Origin: Macrothele yani
Lineage: Eukaryota; Arthropoda; Arachnida; Araneae; Macrothelidae
NCBI GenBank assembly: GCA_039090855.1
Contig: CM077028.1
Coordinates: 64,919,054-64,983,053 of the forward strand
DNA: 64,000 nucleotides
Direction of reading: 5' to 3'
The notes beneath the pieces were generated by a model. That model was not told where the DNA came from and made no database searches. It saw only the letters and a program-made list of their open reading frames with translations. The position numbers were made by a program, and so were the translations under genes. Shown here in pieces: positions 43,862 to 54,533 of this stretch (its first letter is position 1; every line of letters begins with the position of its first letter).

Positions 43862-43886
<25 letters not shown>
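43652..43886 (+). mobile_element. SINE1, young-looking full-length copy
   Basis: Perfect 12-bp duplication AAGGATTGTGAT (43640-43651, 43887-43898), intact A and B boxes and an uninterrupted run of 28 A at 43861-43888. The long pure tail and perfect duplication suggest recent insertion. Confidence 0.95.
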
Positions 43887-43892
<6 letters not shown>

Positions 43893-44071
43893 TGTGATCA
43901 CGTGAAAATTACAGGAAATGCAAATGATTCGAAGTGCTGAGTCATTGCGCATGTCTGGGCCAGGCAGCGCCCTCTGGACAGTCGAGTGAGGGGTATAAAG
44001 AGAGGGCTGTTTATGATACACACAAATAGTGCATCGCAGACAGCGAGTTGTAAAAACGTCTGCAGGATTCA

Positions 44072-45066
44072 ATGACGCCTCAGCGACGACGAAAGGTGCA
44101 ATATCACCGTATGAAAGAGTTTTAACGGGGACGAATGATTGATCTGCGTGAAGGTGCATTTTCATACCGCGACATTGCGGCTCGGACGGGACATAACGCC
44201 GCGACAGCGATGCGCGTGTGGCAGCACTGGACCGAGGAGAACCAGGTGCATAGACAATCCGGTAGTAGATTGAACAACTCCGCATCTTCGCAAGTGTTTG
44301 CACAACAGTAGAACACACTACCAGGTGGGGCATTGTCTGCCTCCACAGTTCGAGGCCGTCTGCTACACAGAGGATTGGTTGCAACCATCTCTTTGCGGTG
44401 GATTCATTTGACTCTGAACTATCGACGGCTCAGGTTGGAATGGGATTTTCAATATAGACAATGGCGTGCTGATTGGCAACATGTCGTGTTTTCGGACGAG
44501 TCCCGATTCAACTTGCACTACCGTAACGGCCGCATACGCATTAGACGGTATTGTGGTGAACGCCTTCTTCAAGCGTGCATTTTCGAGCGTCATACGGGCC
44601 GAACGCGAAGTCTAATGGTGTGGGGTGCCATTGGATACCATTCGCGATCGATCTCGGCTGCTACGACTTGAGGGCAATCTCAACAACGACAGCTACATCA
44701 GGGTGGTTGTGCAGGCAGGAGTCGTACCCTTCCTTCAGAGCCCTCCTGGAGCTATGTTCCATCAGAACAATGCCCGACCACTTGTTGCCAGGAATGTTCA
44801 AGCCCTCTTCGCAGCATAGCAGATACCACTTCTTCCCTGGCCTGCACTTTCGCCAGACATGTCGCCTATTGAACATGTCTGGAATGTGGTCACTCGGTAA
44901 TTGGCTCATCAAAGTCCTCCAGCATTCGGTACCAATCATCTGTAGAGTAGCATACATGCCACCTGGCAAGCAATTACCCAAGACATCATCCAACGCCCTT
45001 TTCGATTCAATGCTGTGCCGTCCAGAAGCTCTTATTGCAGCTCGTGGATATTTTACAAGATACTGA
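44072..45066 (+). pseudogene. Tc1-like transposase relic
   Basis: ATG 44072 gives MTPQRRRKVQYHRMKEF followed by a TAA, then RGRMIDLREGAFSYRDIAARTGHNAATAMRVWQHW, the first helix-turn-helix. A second stop lies at ~44309. The frame from 44333 (STVRGRLLHRGLVA) continues to VVFSDESRFNLHYRNGRIRI with the first Asp, and SLMVWGAIGYHSRS. A frameshift follows. The second catalytic site reads FHQNNARP (44760), i.e. Asn instead of Asp, and the Glu block is PWPALSPDMSPIEHVW. The C-terminus PEALIAARGYFTRY ends at 45066. Dead through stops, frameshifts and the Asp-to-Asn change. Confidence 0.9.
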
Positions 45067-45197
45067 TTTTTGCGGGTAACAATTGTTGTATTGTTCTGAA
45101 AATTAAATCACTTATTTAAAGTCATATTAGTAATGTGTGGTATAAATTTCATTCGAATCGCATGGTTTCTTCTTGGCGGTGCAATTTTCACAAACAG

Positions 45198-45387
45198 TAG
45201 TATATTTCCATTCAAACCTTTTGTAAAACACGTATGAACATGGATCTAGTTATAATTGGGGAGGGATGAAAGAATAACAGAGTGGAGGAGAGTAGCAAAG
45301 CATGCGGAAACTGGGTTTGGGCATGTCTGATCATGCAATTGAATCACAACTGGCAGCTTTGAATCACATCACAAAGCTGCCAATTAA
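45198..45387. other. Short spacer with an 11-bp hairpin
   Basis: TGGCAGCTTTG (45351-45361) and CAAAGCTGCCA (45372-45382) form a perfect stem with a 10-base loop just left of the next element. Confidence 0.6.
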
Positions 45388-46794
45388 ACTGCTGGCCACC
45401 CAAAATGCAACACCAAGAAGGACACGAGATAACAAAGCCAGATTTACTGGACGCATAACAGCAGATACAAAGATGAAACGATTGAGCTTACAGGCCCGTG
45501 CTACTTGCGGAACACGCAGACATCAATAGTTCGTGTGGCCCCCATGGCTGGAAATAACGGCCGCTACACGCCGCGGCATCGAACGAAAGAGGCTTTGGAT
45601 GTGGGCTTGGGATATGTCGGTTCAGGCTGCTTCCACACGTTGCCACAGTTTATCAGGCGTAGCCGCGGGTGGTACATGCCGGGCCACTCGTTTGCCGATC
45701 AGCGACGAGACGTATTCGATGGGCGACATATCGGCAGAACAGGCGGGCCACGGCAGCAGTGACACCTGGTGGGCCGTGAAGAATTGTTGCACGATGCGTG
45801 CCACAAGCGGGCGCGCATTGTCCTGTTGAAACGGGGCCGCTGGAATGTCCTGCAGGTAAGGGAGGACTACAGGCTCCAAAACGTTGGAGATGGTGCGGTG
45901 GCTGTTGAGTGTACAGGTGATGCGTACCAGACGGGTGCCGGTGTCATATCCAATTGCGCCCAAACCATAACGCCAGGTGACGGACCGGTATGGGGATGCA
46001 TAATGCAGGTGTCATACAGTCTCTCACCGCGGTGCCGCCACACGCGGATCCGACCATCGTCCTGTTGCAGGCAGAAGCGGGATGTGTCGGAGAAGACAAT
46101 GTCGTGCCATTTCATAGTCCAGGTGCGGCGTTCAACGGCCCACTGCTGCCACACTCGCCGGTGGTGTAACGTCAATGGTAATCGGAGCAATGGGCGCCGT
46201 GCGACAAGTCTCCGCTCCTGCAGACGACGTCGAACGGTAGGTGCTGACACAGGTTGTTGCGCAACACATCCTAATTCCTGCGCTAACGTTCGCGATTTGG
46301 TGGTGCGAGCCGTCAATACCCGCCGCACAACGTGCCAGTCCTCTAGCACGGTGGTGTGCCGCGGCTGCGGCAATCGCTCACGTCGGTCCGTCCATCCTTC
46401 CTGCATCCACCGAATCCATACTCGCCTCACTGTAGCTGGATGTTGTCTCACACGGGCGCCGATGTCTCGGTACGATAAACCTCTGTCGCGATAAGCCACT
46501 ATTCGTCCTCTGTCGAACTCCGAAACGGGCTGGAATGACTGCCGTATTCTGCGACGAGGCACCAGGAAGCTTCCCACGCACAGGTCCGGCAGCACAACAC
46601 ACTTCTACTACTCACACCCCGCCTTCTGTGCACCCTTCTTATAGTGCTTCTCGGCGGCGTGCCGGGCGCACATTGTTTGCATATGCCCTGCAATGCTAAT
46701 CGTTTGCATGTCCTCTCGCGGGCGATGCATGCTGTGAATTTCAGGCCAATCGGATGCTTTCTTCTTGGTGTTGCATTTTAGGTAGCCAGCAGTG
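45388..46794 (-). mobile_element. Tc1-like transposon, family T1, copy 2
   Basis: Ends CTGCTGGCCACCCAAAATGC (45388) and inverse ...GGTAGCCAGCAGTG (46794). ~85-90% like the copy at 20438-21810, in the opposite orientation. Confidence 0.92.
45523..46562 (-). pseudogene. Tc1-like transposase, family T1 copy 2: one frameshift, one nonsense codon (DD34E)
   Basis: The family start codon (MPRRRIRQSF in copy 1) is GTG here at 46562; the frame stays open further upstream. The N-terminal 235 residues read without a break: first helix-turn-helix LSYRDIGARVRQHPATVRRVWIRW, linker, second helix-turn-helix QPVSAPTVRRRLQERRLVA, then WHDIVFSDTSRFCLQQDDGR with the first Asp. At about 45955 one G is missing from a G run: copy 1 has TTTGGGGCGCA, this copy TTTGGGCGCA. 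The shifted frame continues GAIGYDTGTRLV, second Asp QQDNARPLV and Glu SPIEYV, with 34 residues between. TGA at 45624-45622 stops it where copy 1 has TAG. The C-terminus SSHGGHTNY ends at 45523. Confidence 0.92.
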
Positions 46795-46867
46795 TAGGTT
46801 GTGACTCAACTGAACACTATAAAAGAATAAGTGGTGTGAATTCACGGTACATGTCTGAAAATAATGG

Positions 46868-47290
46868 AGTGCAAAGTTGCAGGTAGGTGTCCGTCTTTTT
46901 TTTTTTTTTTTTTTTTGATTGGAGGTTTAACGACCACCGTGAGCAACTCAATGGGCTATAAGCAGTCGCCCGTCCCTAATTTAGGGTCACTGGTTCCAGG
47001 GAAGGGAGAGAGCCAGTGCCGTAAGACAAACACAACATCCATGCCTCACCGGGATTCGAACCCGGACCCCTCACGGACGAATGATCAGAGGCCAGCGCCT
47101 TAGACCACTGCGCCACCGGGGCGGCCGTGTCCGTCTTGGAACGAAAATTACGTTTCTTTTAACTTCAGCATTTTGACTGAATTTCCGTAGGCAGTAATTC
47201 CGTTTATTTCGGAAAAATCCGTTTCCGGTTGTTCCGTACTTTTACTGAAATTTCGCAAAAACTTAGATTTTTCATTTTTTGTGCCCTTTT
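46868..47290 (-). repeat. Dispersed repeat D, copy 2, split by a SINE1
   Basis: Inverse of 16690-16885: GCAAAGTTGCAGGTAGGTGT | SINE | GTGTCCGTCTTGGAACG ... TGAAATTTCGCAAAAACTT. The SINE's 11-bp duplication lies inside the repeat. Confidence 0.7.
46898..47126 (-). mobile_element. SINE1, full-length copy
   Basis: Perfect 11-bp duplication GTGTCCGTCTT (46887-46897, 47127-47137). T run of ~22 at the left edge is the poly(A) tail. A and B boxes intact. Confidence 0.95.
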
Positions 47291-47794
47291 CTTTCCCGGC
47301 GTATTAATGGGAATAGGGTGGTTTCAATTTGAAAAATCGATTTCGGGTATTTTGCATATTTCGATAGTGCAATACTTTAAGAATATCTTCCCGTTTGAAT
47401 TTTAGAAAAATTAAAAAAGAATGTGGTCAGGGGATCATAAAACGTGATGTAGCGCGCGGCCGGCCGAGCGCAGGTAGTCACATAGACAGTGCTACCTCCC
47501 TTACCCGTGTAGAATAGAACGGTCCTGTAGGCTTGCAACTAAAGTGCTGGAATTCTATAGTGCAGGAAATTTTAAACGCGTAAGAACGATTGTTTTAGCA
47601 TAAATATTGTACCGAATATTTGAACGCGATTTTCCCGAAACTACATGTTTTGGTGATTTTACCAAGATATCTCGAAAACCGCTCGAGATATCAACTTGAA
47701 ATTTATACCGGAGTTGTAAAACACAATGACGCATCAATTATACCTGCTATCTGATTGAATAAAAATGTTTTCACTATTTCATAATAAAGAAAAA
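47291..47794. other. Unassigned stretch
   Basis: Includes the short GC-rich string GCGCGCGGCCGGCCGAGCGC (47452). Nothing recognised. Confidence 0.4.
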
Positions 47795-48276
47795 CACATT
47801 TTTCAAATTTTGAAGATGACAATCCGATTTTTGGCGTAAATGTGACAAGGATGGTAAGTCAGATAATATCCGAAAACTTCAAAATCGGATTGTCATCTTC
47901 AAAATTTCTATTGTATGTCGTAATCCCGTATTTCTTTCATGATTTATCTGTTTCTCCGGGCAAACACGGGATTAGATTCTTAACCTCCAGATTCGCTAAA
48001 CATGAATGCCGGTTGCTTCGACTAGCGAATCCTGTGTTGGTTTTATTCAAATTGATCGGAAACTTGGTCGTTCTGGGTGGTGTAGTGGTTAGCATACCGG
48101 GCGTTTTCTGGGACACGTGGGTTCGAGTCCCGCTCCAGGAAGATTGAAATTTTCAAGTTTTCGGATATTATCTGACTTACCATCCTTGTCACATTTACGC
48201 CAAAAATCGGATTGTCATCTTCAAAATTTGTATTATATGGCGTAATCCCGTATTTCTTTCATGACTCACATTTTTC
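47795..48276. mobile_element. Foldback tRNA-bearing element, unrelated sequence, same architecture
   Basis: 10-bp direct repeat CACATTTTTC at 47795-47804 and 48267-48276. The left arm 47805-47880 (AATTTTGAAGATGACAATCC ...) is inverted at 48150-48228. A tRNA-like unit (48071-48140) adjoins the right arm. About 37 bases (48229-48266) extend beyond the right arm only. A direct copy of the right terminus also lies at 47881-47946, so the element looks composite. Confidence 0.75.
48071..48140 (+). other. tRNA-like sequence inside the foldback element
   Basis: Acceptor TTCTGGG/TCCAGGA pairs, box A TGGTGTAGTGG, box B GGTTCGAGTCC, T stem GTGGG/CCCGC. The anticodon stem does not pair, so not a functional tRNA. 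Confidence 0.65.
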
Positions 48277-49552
48277 GTTATCTGGACGCCATTTTTTGCA
48301 TTTTGTTTTCATTTTCAATTTTTCCGGTATAATCAATAGAGGGAAGCCTAAGAAGAAGAAATATCCCTGGAATTTTCCGAAATCTTCATCCATTCGACTG
48401 TAATCCTGGTAAAATCGGATTTTGCATAGTTTACTTCATTAAGTTGGAGCACCAATACTATTCACCTGGGAATAAATATCGTGATATTTTCTTATTTTAC
48501 CATTTTATACTAAATTCCCCTACACAAGCAAAAAGTTTTATATTTATTCGCGTCCTTGTTATAAACAATTAAACGCAAGCCATTTTTTCAAGTGTCAAAC
48601 CTCCCTAGTCCGCTTAAGGTAAAGAGCCGTTTCTATCCCTCGCTGTAGGGGTTCTAACCATACACCTTCTGTACGAGAAGGGCGTGTCTTAATGTTGCTC
48701 CAGAAATTCCCGTCAAGCCCTTTCGCGTATAAAGCAGAACTCTAATTGCTCGATGATGAAATGCTTTTTGTTATTAATGTGGGTAAATTAGTCATTTTAA
48801 TTTCTGTTGGACCTCTTTTTCTAAATACGTTTGTAATAATTTTATTTTTGTTGTAAGAGGACTTATTACAAATTACGTATTTTTTTTAATCATGATTTTT
48901 CTAAGCAACAGAATTCCTTGGGTTGAGATCTTATTAAACAGACAATGACTTTCAGTTATGTTTAAGAAAAGTAGAAATGTACTATTTTGTAGTATTATTT
49001 CCCAGACCTCCTAAATCTTAAGGGGTCCACAGACTCATACATAGATATTATCCATATACATTTTATAGACAATATCCATATAAATTTTGTCTATGTATCA
49101 CATTGATGCATAGACATTATCCATATAAATTTTATAAAATAAATAAAACAAGTAATAAAAAAATAATGCACTCAATTTAACACTTAATCAAACCTCAAGG
49201 ATACCCACAAATCGCTCCTATTACCAGAAACTTTCCGTCACATTGATACGGGAAAAGTGAGACCATATTTTTTTCCGTTAACATACGAAAGAAATTGCGG
49301 AAGGGTTTCTGGAAATTCAGAATTTTCCGTTAACAACTCTCAAAACCGGAAGTTTAACGTCAGTATACGAAAACAATTGTGGAAAGGTTTCTGATAATTC
49401 AGCATTTTCCCATGATACGAAAAATCTGGGAAATTCAGGTTTTCTACCCTTCATTTCACGGAAAAGTTTGCATCCTAATATCGTTAATTTACGAAAGGAA
49501 GCACGGAAAGCGTGAAAATCGGCCAAGTGTTAAATTGAGTGCGTCAGTGAAT
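48277..49552. other. Unassigned AT-rich stretch
   Basis: TCTATGTATCACATTG/ATAGACATTATCCATATA-type short repeats at 49030-49140 and scattered TTTCCGT strings at 49220-49500 recalling repeat D. No gene seen. Confidence 0.45.
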
Positions 49553-49994
49553 AAACAATGACACCGCTCTTTTCACGTTTTACCAAAACACAGTAAACAA
49601 AATATTGTTATCCGGATACCGCTGGTTCTGAATCCCAGATCTCTCGATATCTAGCCGAGCACGTTAGCCTTACGCTATACGGTGGCCAACAATCAACGGC
49701 GCTATGCCTGTTTTTCTGTCATCTTCTGACATTATAAATCCATGGATTTATGATGGATTCATAAATTCATCACAATTCCTAGAATCATAAATCCATGGAT
49801 TTATAATGTCAGAAGATGACAGAAAAACACACATATAGGGCCGTTGATTGTTGGCCACCATTGTGTAAGGCTAACGCGCTCGGCTAGATATCGAGAGATC
49901 TGGGATTCGGATCCTCAGAGGAGACTGGACAACAATGTTTCGGTTGATATGTGTTCATAAAACTTGGAAAGAGCGATGTCTTTGTTTATGCACG
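49553..49994. mobile_element. Foldback tRNA-bearing element, diverged member of the copy 1/2 family
   Basis: Outer ends AACAATGACACCGCTCTTTT (49554) and inverse ACTTGGAAAGAGCGATGTCT (49964) match the ends of 2174-2539 and 30799-31174. The inner palindrome has ~125-bp arms (49628-49763 and 49787-49910) and a ~25-bp loop, each arm containing a tRNA-like segment (TAGCGTAAGGCTAACG, CTCGGCTAGATATCGAG, GGGATTC). A target duplication was not found. Confidence 0.7.
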
Positions 49995-50098
49995 GAAAGC
50001 TGCTCATGAATTCAGAATTATTTTTTCTGTGAACAGTTGTCTATTGAAGTGCTTCCCAAACGTTTTAGACCAACACACTTTCGTATCCCACCTAGCAT

Positions 50099-50208
50099 TA
50101 GTCGCCCGTCCCTAATTTAGGGTCACTGGCTCCAGGGAAGAGAGAGATCCAGTGTCCGAAGACAAACACAACATCCATGTCTCACCAGAATTCGAACCCG
50201 GACCCCTT
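50099..50208 (-). mobile_element. SINE1 fragment
   Basis: Central body from GTCGCCCGTCCCTAATTTAG to GAACCCGGACCCCTT; both ends missing. Confidence 0.85.
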
Positions 50209-50296
50209 CAAGAACGGGTGCGCTTGTTTTCGGTTTCTGTTGATGAGGGCATTGACGTCTACGTCGATGAGTCATTTTCAAGCGAAGCAGGAGTTC

Positions 50297-50523
50297 TTTT
50301 TTTTTTTTTTTTTTTGGATTGGATCTTTAACGACCACCGTGAGCAACTCAATGGGCTATAAGCAGTCGCCCGTCCCTAATTTAGGGTCACTGGTTCCAGG
50401 GAAGGGTGAAAGCCAGTGCCGTAAGACAAACACAACACCCATGCCTCACCGGGATTCGAACCCGGACCCCGTTCGGACGAATGATCAGAGGCCATCGCTT
50501 AGACCACTGCGCCACCGGGGTGG
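50297..50523 (-). mobile_element. SINE1, full-length copy
   Basis: T run of ~20, complete body and tRNA head. Likely duplication GCAGGAGTT / GCAGGATTT at the borders. Lies 90 bp from the preceding fragment in the same orientation. Confidence 0.9.
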
Positions 50524-50524
50524 C

Positions 50525-52179
50525 AGGATTTCGGCAATTGCAGATTATTTCGAAAAATGGTTTTGATCAACGCCGAAAATCCAATTTCCTACATGTACGA
50601 AGATGTAAAAGGAATGCAGCACCTTCAAAGCTTTGTAGTGTAACAACTATTCCAAATTTTTTGATTAGCTAAACACTATATGTTCAAAATGTTAAGTTCA
50701 CCAATAATGAAATAGGTGTTTACTCGAATTAACGTCAAAGTTTGGTACTTACAAATCTTTTATTTGTATCTAACTTCAATGTAGCATGGTGGTATATCCT
50801 AACATCGTTCGTCCACAACTGGTAATCAATTAGTAATATAACACACACAAACTTCACAACGTAGTTATGCAGACGGTAATAAAAATATAACTTCACATAC
50901 ATTAGTAGCTCTCGTACAATCAATAAGCTCAGCAAAGATTTAACATCTCCACACCAAACAACTGCGTCGCAACTTATATATATCATTTCTGGTTCTTATC
51001 AACATGCATACGTCACTTACGTACTGGCCTCAGGGGTGTTGCCAAACCTCCATTCATGTGAGAGAGAAGATATCACGTTAAGTTGGGAAGTGCAAAAGAG
51101 AGCAAACTCAAATTTACATAGGAAAAACAACTAAAAATGAAAGTTAAAATAAAATATACGTCACAGCTTCAATAGGAAGAGTTTGACAGGTTTGTTGAGC
51201 AGACCAGTAGGAACTGCTTCGGTTTTTTCGGTTCAGATTAGTTTTTAACGAGGTGTCTTCGTGTTTCCGGTCAGATCGAAGAGTTACTTCTTCGTCGGAA
51301 TTTCTCGATATCTCAGTCGTCATGCCAATGAAACGAATTCGCAGTCCAGTTCTTTTGTCGACAGTTTTTCGTCTTAAGGAAGGTAACAATAAAACTTTCC
51401 TTTCAAGGCGTTCAAATGTACAGAGATCGCAGAGATTAAACCATCAGCTGGATTCGCCTCGTTTTTAATAATAAAGGTTTCAAATGTTTCAAAGCAGAGT
51501 CATCCTGGCGGTCATCAATGTTCTTCTAGAACACAAGTCTTTTGATGAAACCTCGAATTTTGTCGTAAGCCGCAAATATATGGGTTCCTTTTGCTCCTTG
51601 TTAGTACAAATTCAGTTCGTTTAATTTCGAAAATTGCCAGATACTTGAGCTGCGGAACAAACTTATCTATTTTCAAATAATTACAAAATTTTCACTTTTG
51701 ATAATATTTTCGCTGCCCACTGAAAAGCGGCTTGCGACGCACAGTTTTGAGAAACGCAGGACTATTGTATTTGCTTTGATTTTAATGTGTGAATGGTAGT
51801 TTCCGTGACAATGGCTACATAAGAACCTGTTAACTGATCGCGTAGTTTCTATTATATTTGTGGAGAGCCTGTCATTAAAGAGGCAACAGAGGCGGTATTA
51901 AACCCGTTTTAGAAAAAAGCTTATTATGTGTACTTTTGAGTGAAACTTGGGAACTATTCAGCACGTACATCACAGTCCCTCCACCAAAGAATGTTAAGTA
52001 GGTGTTGTAAAGCTGAGGTAATGGACAAAGGGGTAAGTCAATATTCATTCGTTTTGGTGTGCTATTGGTCTGGAGGGGGAAAAAAGAGTCCCAGTGATGA
52101 CTTGTACCTTTATGCATTTTCAATGCATAAAGATCGAAACTGAAATACTGAAAGTAATGATAGAAGACTACTGCTGTAT
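50525..52179. other. Unassigned stretch
   Basis: Several short open frames but no family-like motif, inverted terminal repeat or tRNA-like segment that I can see. Confidence 0.45.
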
Positions 52180-53060
52180 ACCACACGAAGAGACACTACG
52201 AAAAACACGTAAAACGCTAGCATAAGAGGTGCAGTTTCGAAGGGAAAAGACAAATCTTACAGGTGTGAAATTCATTAGACATAAGTAGTGCTTTTTTCCA
52301 GCGGAACGCGCCGGAATTTGGGTTGAGATGCCGTCCAACCATGTCCTATATGAATTCCAATGGAGATAGATCTGTGAGATTTGCTGGCCATTCCAGGGGG
52401 TCGGACGGCGTTGAAGTTCCCTGGAGATGTCTTCAGTATTCGGTAGGGTAGTTTCCTGACAAGACATTCTTCCAGGTGCCTTTCTGACTAACGGGATAGT
52501 AACAGCATCCAGGATATTCTCAACTCACCGCTAAGCTGTGAAACTGCATGTCAGGAATACCTGAAATGTTCGACTATCATAGTTGATTGCTACCCAGTCC
52601 ATGATGACCTTTGCCATTTGCGCTGTATATGTTGCTGGAAAATTACTTTTGAAATAATATGTCCCGCATCTCCACTCCCGTCGTTCCCACATTTGAACCT
52701 GACTATCATTTAACCCCTAGCAAAAGCGAGATTCAGTAATGAAGATCACTCGGCACCCGTTGGATAGAAGCAAGAGACCCAACGGATGCCTTGTGTGAAA
52801 TCTGCCCTCTGCCGGACTTTGAGATAGGGTTTGTCCTGTGACGGAACAACTTAAAGCAACACTTATGATCTCCTGTTGGTAGAGAGAGAGAGAGAGTTGT
52901 AGAGAAGGAGGAAGCTCGCGCGGAATCAAATCATCTTTGCGTGGTGTGATCTTTCGATGAGCTCCAGTACCAGGCCGGAAAGCGGCTATTCATTCTTTCA
53001 AAATCAGCAGCCATCATTGATGCGCTTGCGTTGATACTGCCCAAATGTTGCACAATGAAG
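52180..53060 (-). pseudogene. Tc1-like transposase relic
   Basis: Minus strand. VIFITESRFC at 52745-52717 is the first catalytic region; the Asp expected before ESRF is Thr here. Shifted text ...SNFPATYTAQMAKVIMDWVAINYDS follows (52680-52580). The Glu block reads EWPANLTDLSPLEFI.DMVGRHLN at about 52400-52330. The second Asp region near 52480 is not readable. The N-terminal DNA-binding half should lie at 52800-53060 but is badly decayed and contains a (GA)n run at 52882. Inverted repeats were not found, so borders are approximate. Confidence 0.65.
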
Positions 53061-53162
53061 TTCTATCGATCATCTTGGAGAATAATTTGCCCTTCTTGAA
53101 TGAACTCAGCTGGCGAATTTCCTATCGTGGAATTCATTTGCATACCACTCACATATACAAAG

Positions 53163-53902
53163 CAGAGCTGAGTTCGGGCTCAATTTTAAGAGCCCGAGCC
53201 CGTCCGAGCCCGAAGCATGTCAGCGCAAGCCCGAATTTTATATTGCAAGATAGAGCCTAGGCCCGAACGAACCCGAAAACTATGATTAACCTGTTTAGGC
53301 ATTAAAAAAGAAAGGTCTTCTCTTCCAGACTTCCAGTCTTTCCTACCCGTGCAATTAACCGTTGTCTTTCTCAACTGCGGATTGGGGAAACGGATGTCTA
53401 CTTTTTTACAATTTCTTTGGCCATTCATTTTTTCCTGAAACGTTTCTGGCGGGGAAGGGGGGGGAGGATCAGGAAATCAGAAAAAATCTGGAGGAATAAC
53501 AACCTACGTCGTACGTTGCTCACTAGAATTAGCAGGGAGCTGTCCCTTTGAGGTAGGGAGCAAAATTTCGTCAGCTTGCTGTCTACTGTCTACAGTTCTT
53601 ATAGAAACTTTTCCTTCCCAGAAATCCTGTAATTCATGGCCTACGGAATTTTGTTACCAAAGCCCGGAATGGATTGCCCTGCCGAATTCTTACTCCCCAT
53701 CTAGACCCAGTTGCCGAAGAACTCTCTTTAACAACTCGAAAGTGTAAAAAAGTCTCTTGTGATCATGTAAAATCACATTAAAAGAAAAAGGAAGAAAATT
53801 ATCTCCCTCTCTAAGAGCCCGAGCCCGAACTCCAGTAAGTATTACGCAGCCCGAGCCCGACCGAGCCCGATTCGGGCTCGGGCTCGGCCCTTCTCAGCTC
53901 TG
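53163..53902. mobile_element. Non-autonomous hAT-type element, second family
   Basis: Terminal repeats CAGAGCTGAGTTCGGGC (53163) and inverse ending CTTCTCAGCTCTG (53902). Flanks ATATACAAAG and ATTTACAAAG differ by one base. Subterminal GAGCCCGAGCCCG arrays resemble the element at 35716-36971, but the end sequence differs. Confidence 0.75.
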
Positions 53903-53912
53903 ATTTACAAAG

Positions 53913-54113
53913 CTAGCGATTAGCAAACTGCGCCACGCCGTTGATAATAAACCATTCAATAACAAAATTCTTTTTTTCTATTTTGTGCGATTGCTGTATT
54001 CACAACCAACTTTTTCTTACATGCGTTCTTCAGCTTTCTGATACAAAATTGTATATGAGTTTACTTCCACCCAAAAATCGCCATTTTACAGCCGGAAGAC
54101 TTCTTCTTACGAA
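53913..54113. other. Unassigned spacer
   Basis: Nothing recognised. Confidence 0.4.
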
Positions 54114-54125
54114 GAAACCAGTCTT

Positions 54126-54319
54126 TTTTTTGATTGAAGGTTTAACGACCACCGTGAGTAACTCAATGGGCTATAAGCAGTCGCCCATCCCTAATTTAGG
54201 GTCACTGGTTCCAGGGAAGGAGAGAACCAGTACCGTAAGACAAACAAAACATCCATGCCTCACCGGGACCCCTTCCAGACGAATGGTCAGAAGCCATCTC
54301 ACTGCGTCACCGGGGCAGC
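54126..54319 (-). mobile_element. SINE1 copy with internal deletions
   Basis: Perfect 12-bp duplication GAAACCAGTCTT (54114-54125, 54320-54331). Missing the box B segment (CACCGGG|ACCCCTTCC) and part of the head, yet the duplication is perfect, so the deletions either preceded insertion or are recent. Confidence 0.93.
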
Positions 54320-54533
54320 GAAACCAGTCTTGATTGCCAAGTTACGGTACAGGCGTTTTCGCTTACACTGCACACACTACAGTCTGGTAGATTCCAAAAT
54401 TCAACCAAGTGCTCTCTCCCTCAACTTAATCATGTGCTGTCCCGATCTTTCTTCAGGGTGTTATAAGTTCAGTGTTACGGAGTGTACTTTTCACTTAAAG
54501 CCAAAAATTGAAAAAGTACTCTGGCACTCTTTG

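Larger units (their letters stand above)
43610..45197 (+). mobile_element. Tc1-like transposon with paired ends and a SINE1 in its left repeat
   Basis: Ends CTGTTTGTGAAAATTGCAAC (43610) and inverse at 45197, TA flanks. The SINE1 sits ~42 bp inside the left end. Net length without the SINE and its duplication is ~1.34 kb. Confidence 0.92.

Noticed and set aside
43566..44384. 272-codon minus-strand frame covering the SINE and the Tc1 start
   Set aside because: It reads antisense to a recognisable transposase and through a SINE; a shadow frame.
45769..46494. 241-codon plus-strand frame
   Set aside because: Antisense shadow of the family T1 transposase, which has clear motifs on the minus strand.
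48071..48140. Functional tRNA gene
   Set aside because: Anticodon stem does not pair and the unit is inside a foldback element.
50152..50566. Open frames over SINE1 copies (e.g. NSMGYKQSPVPNLGSLVPGKG)
   Set aside because: The same peptide-like text appears at every minus-oriented SINE1; it is translated SINE, not a protein family.
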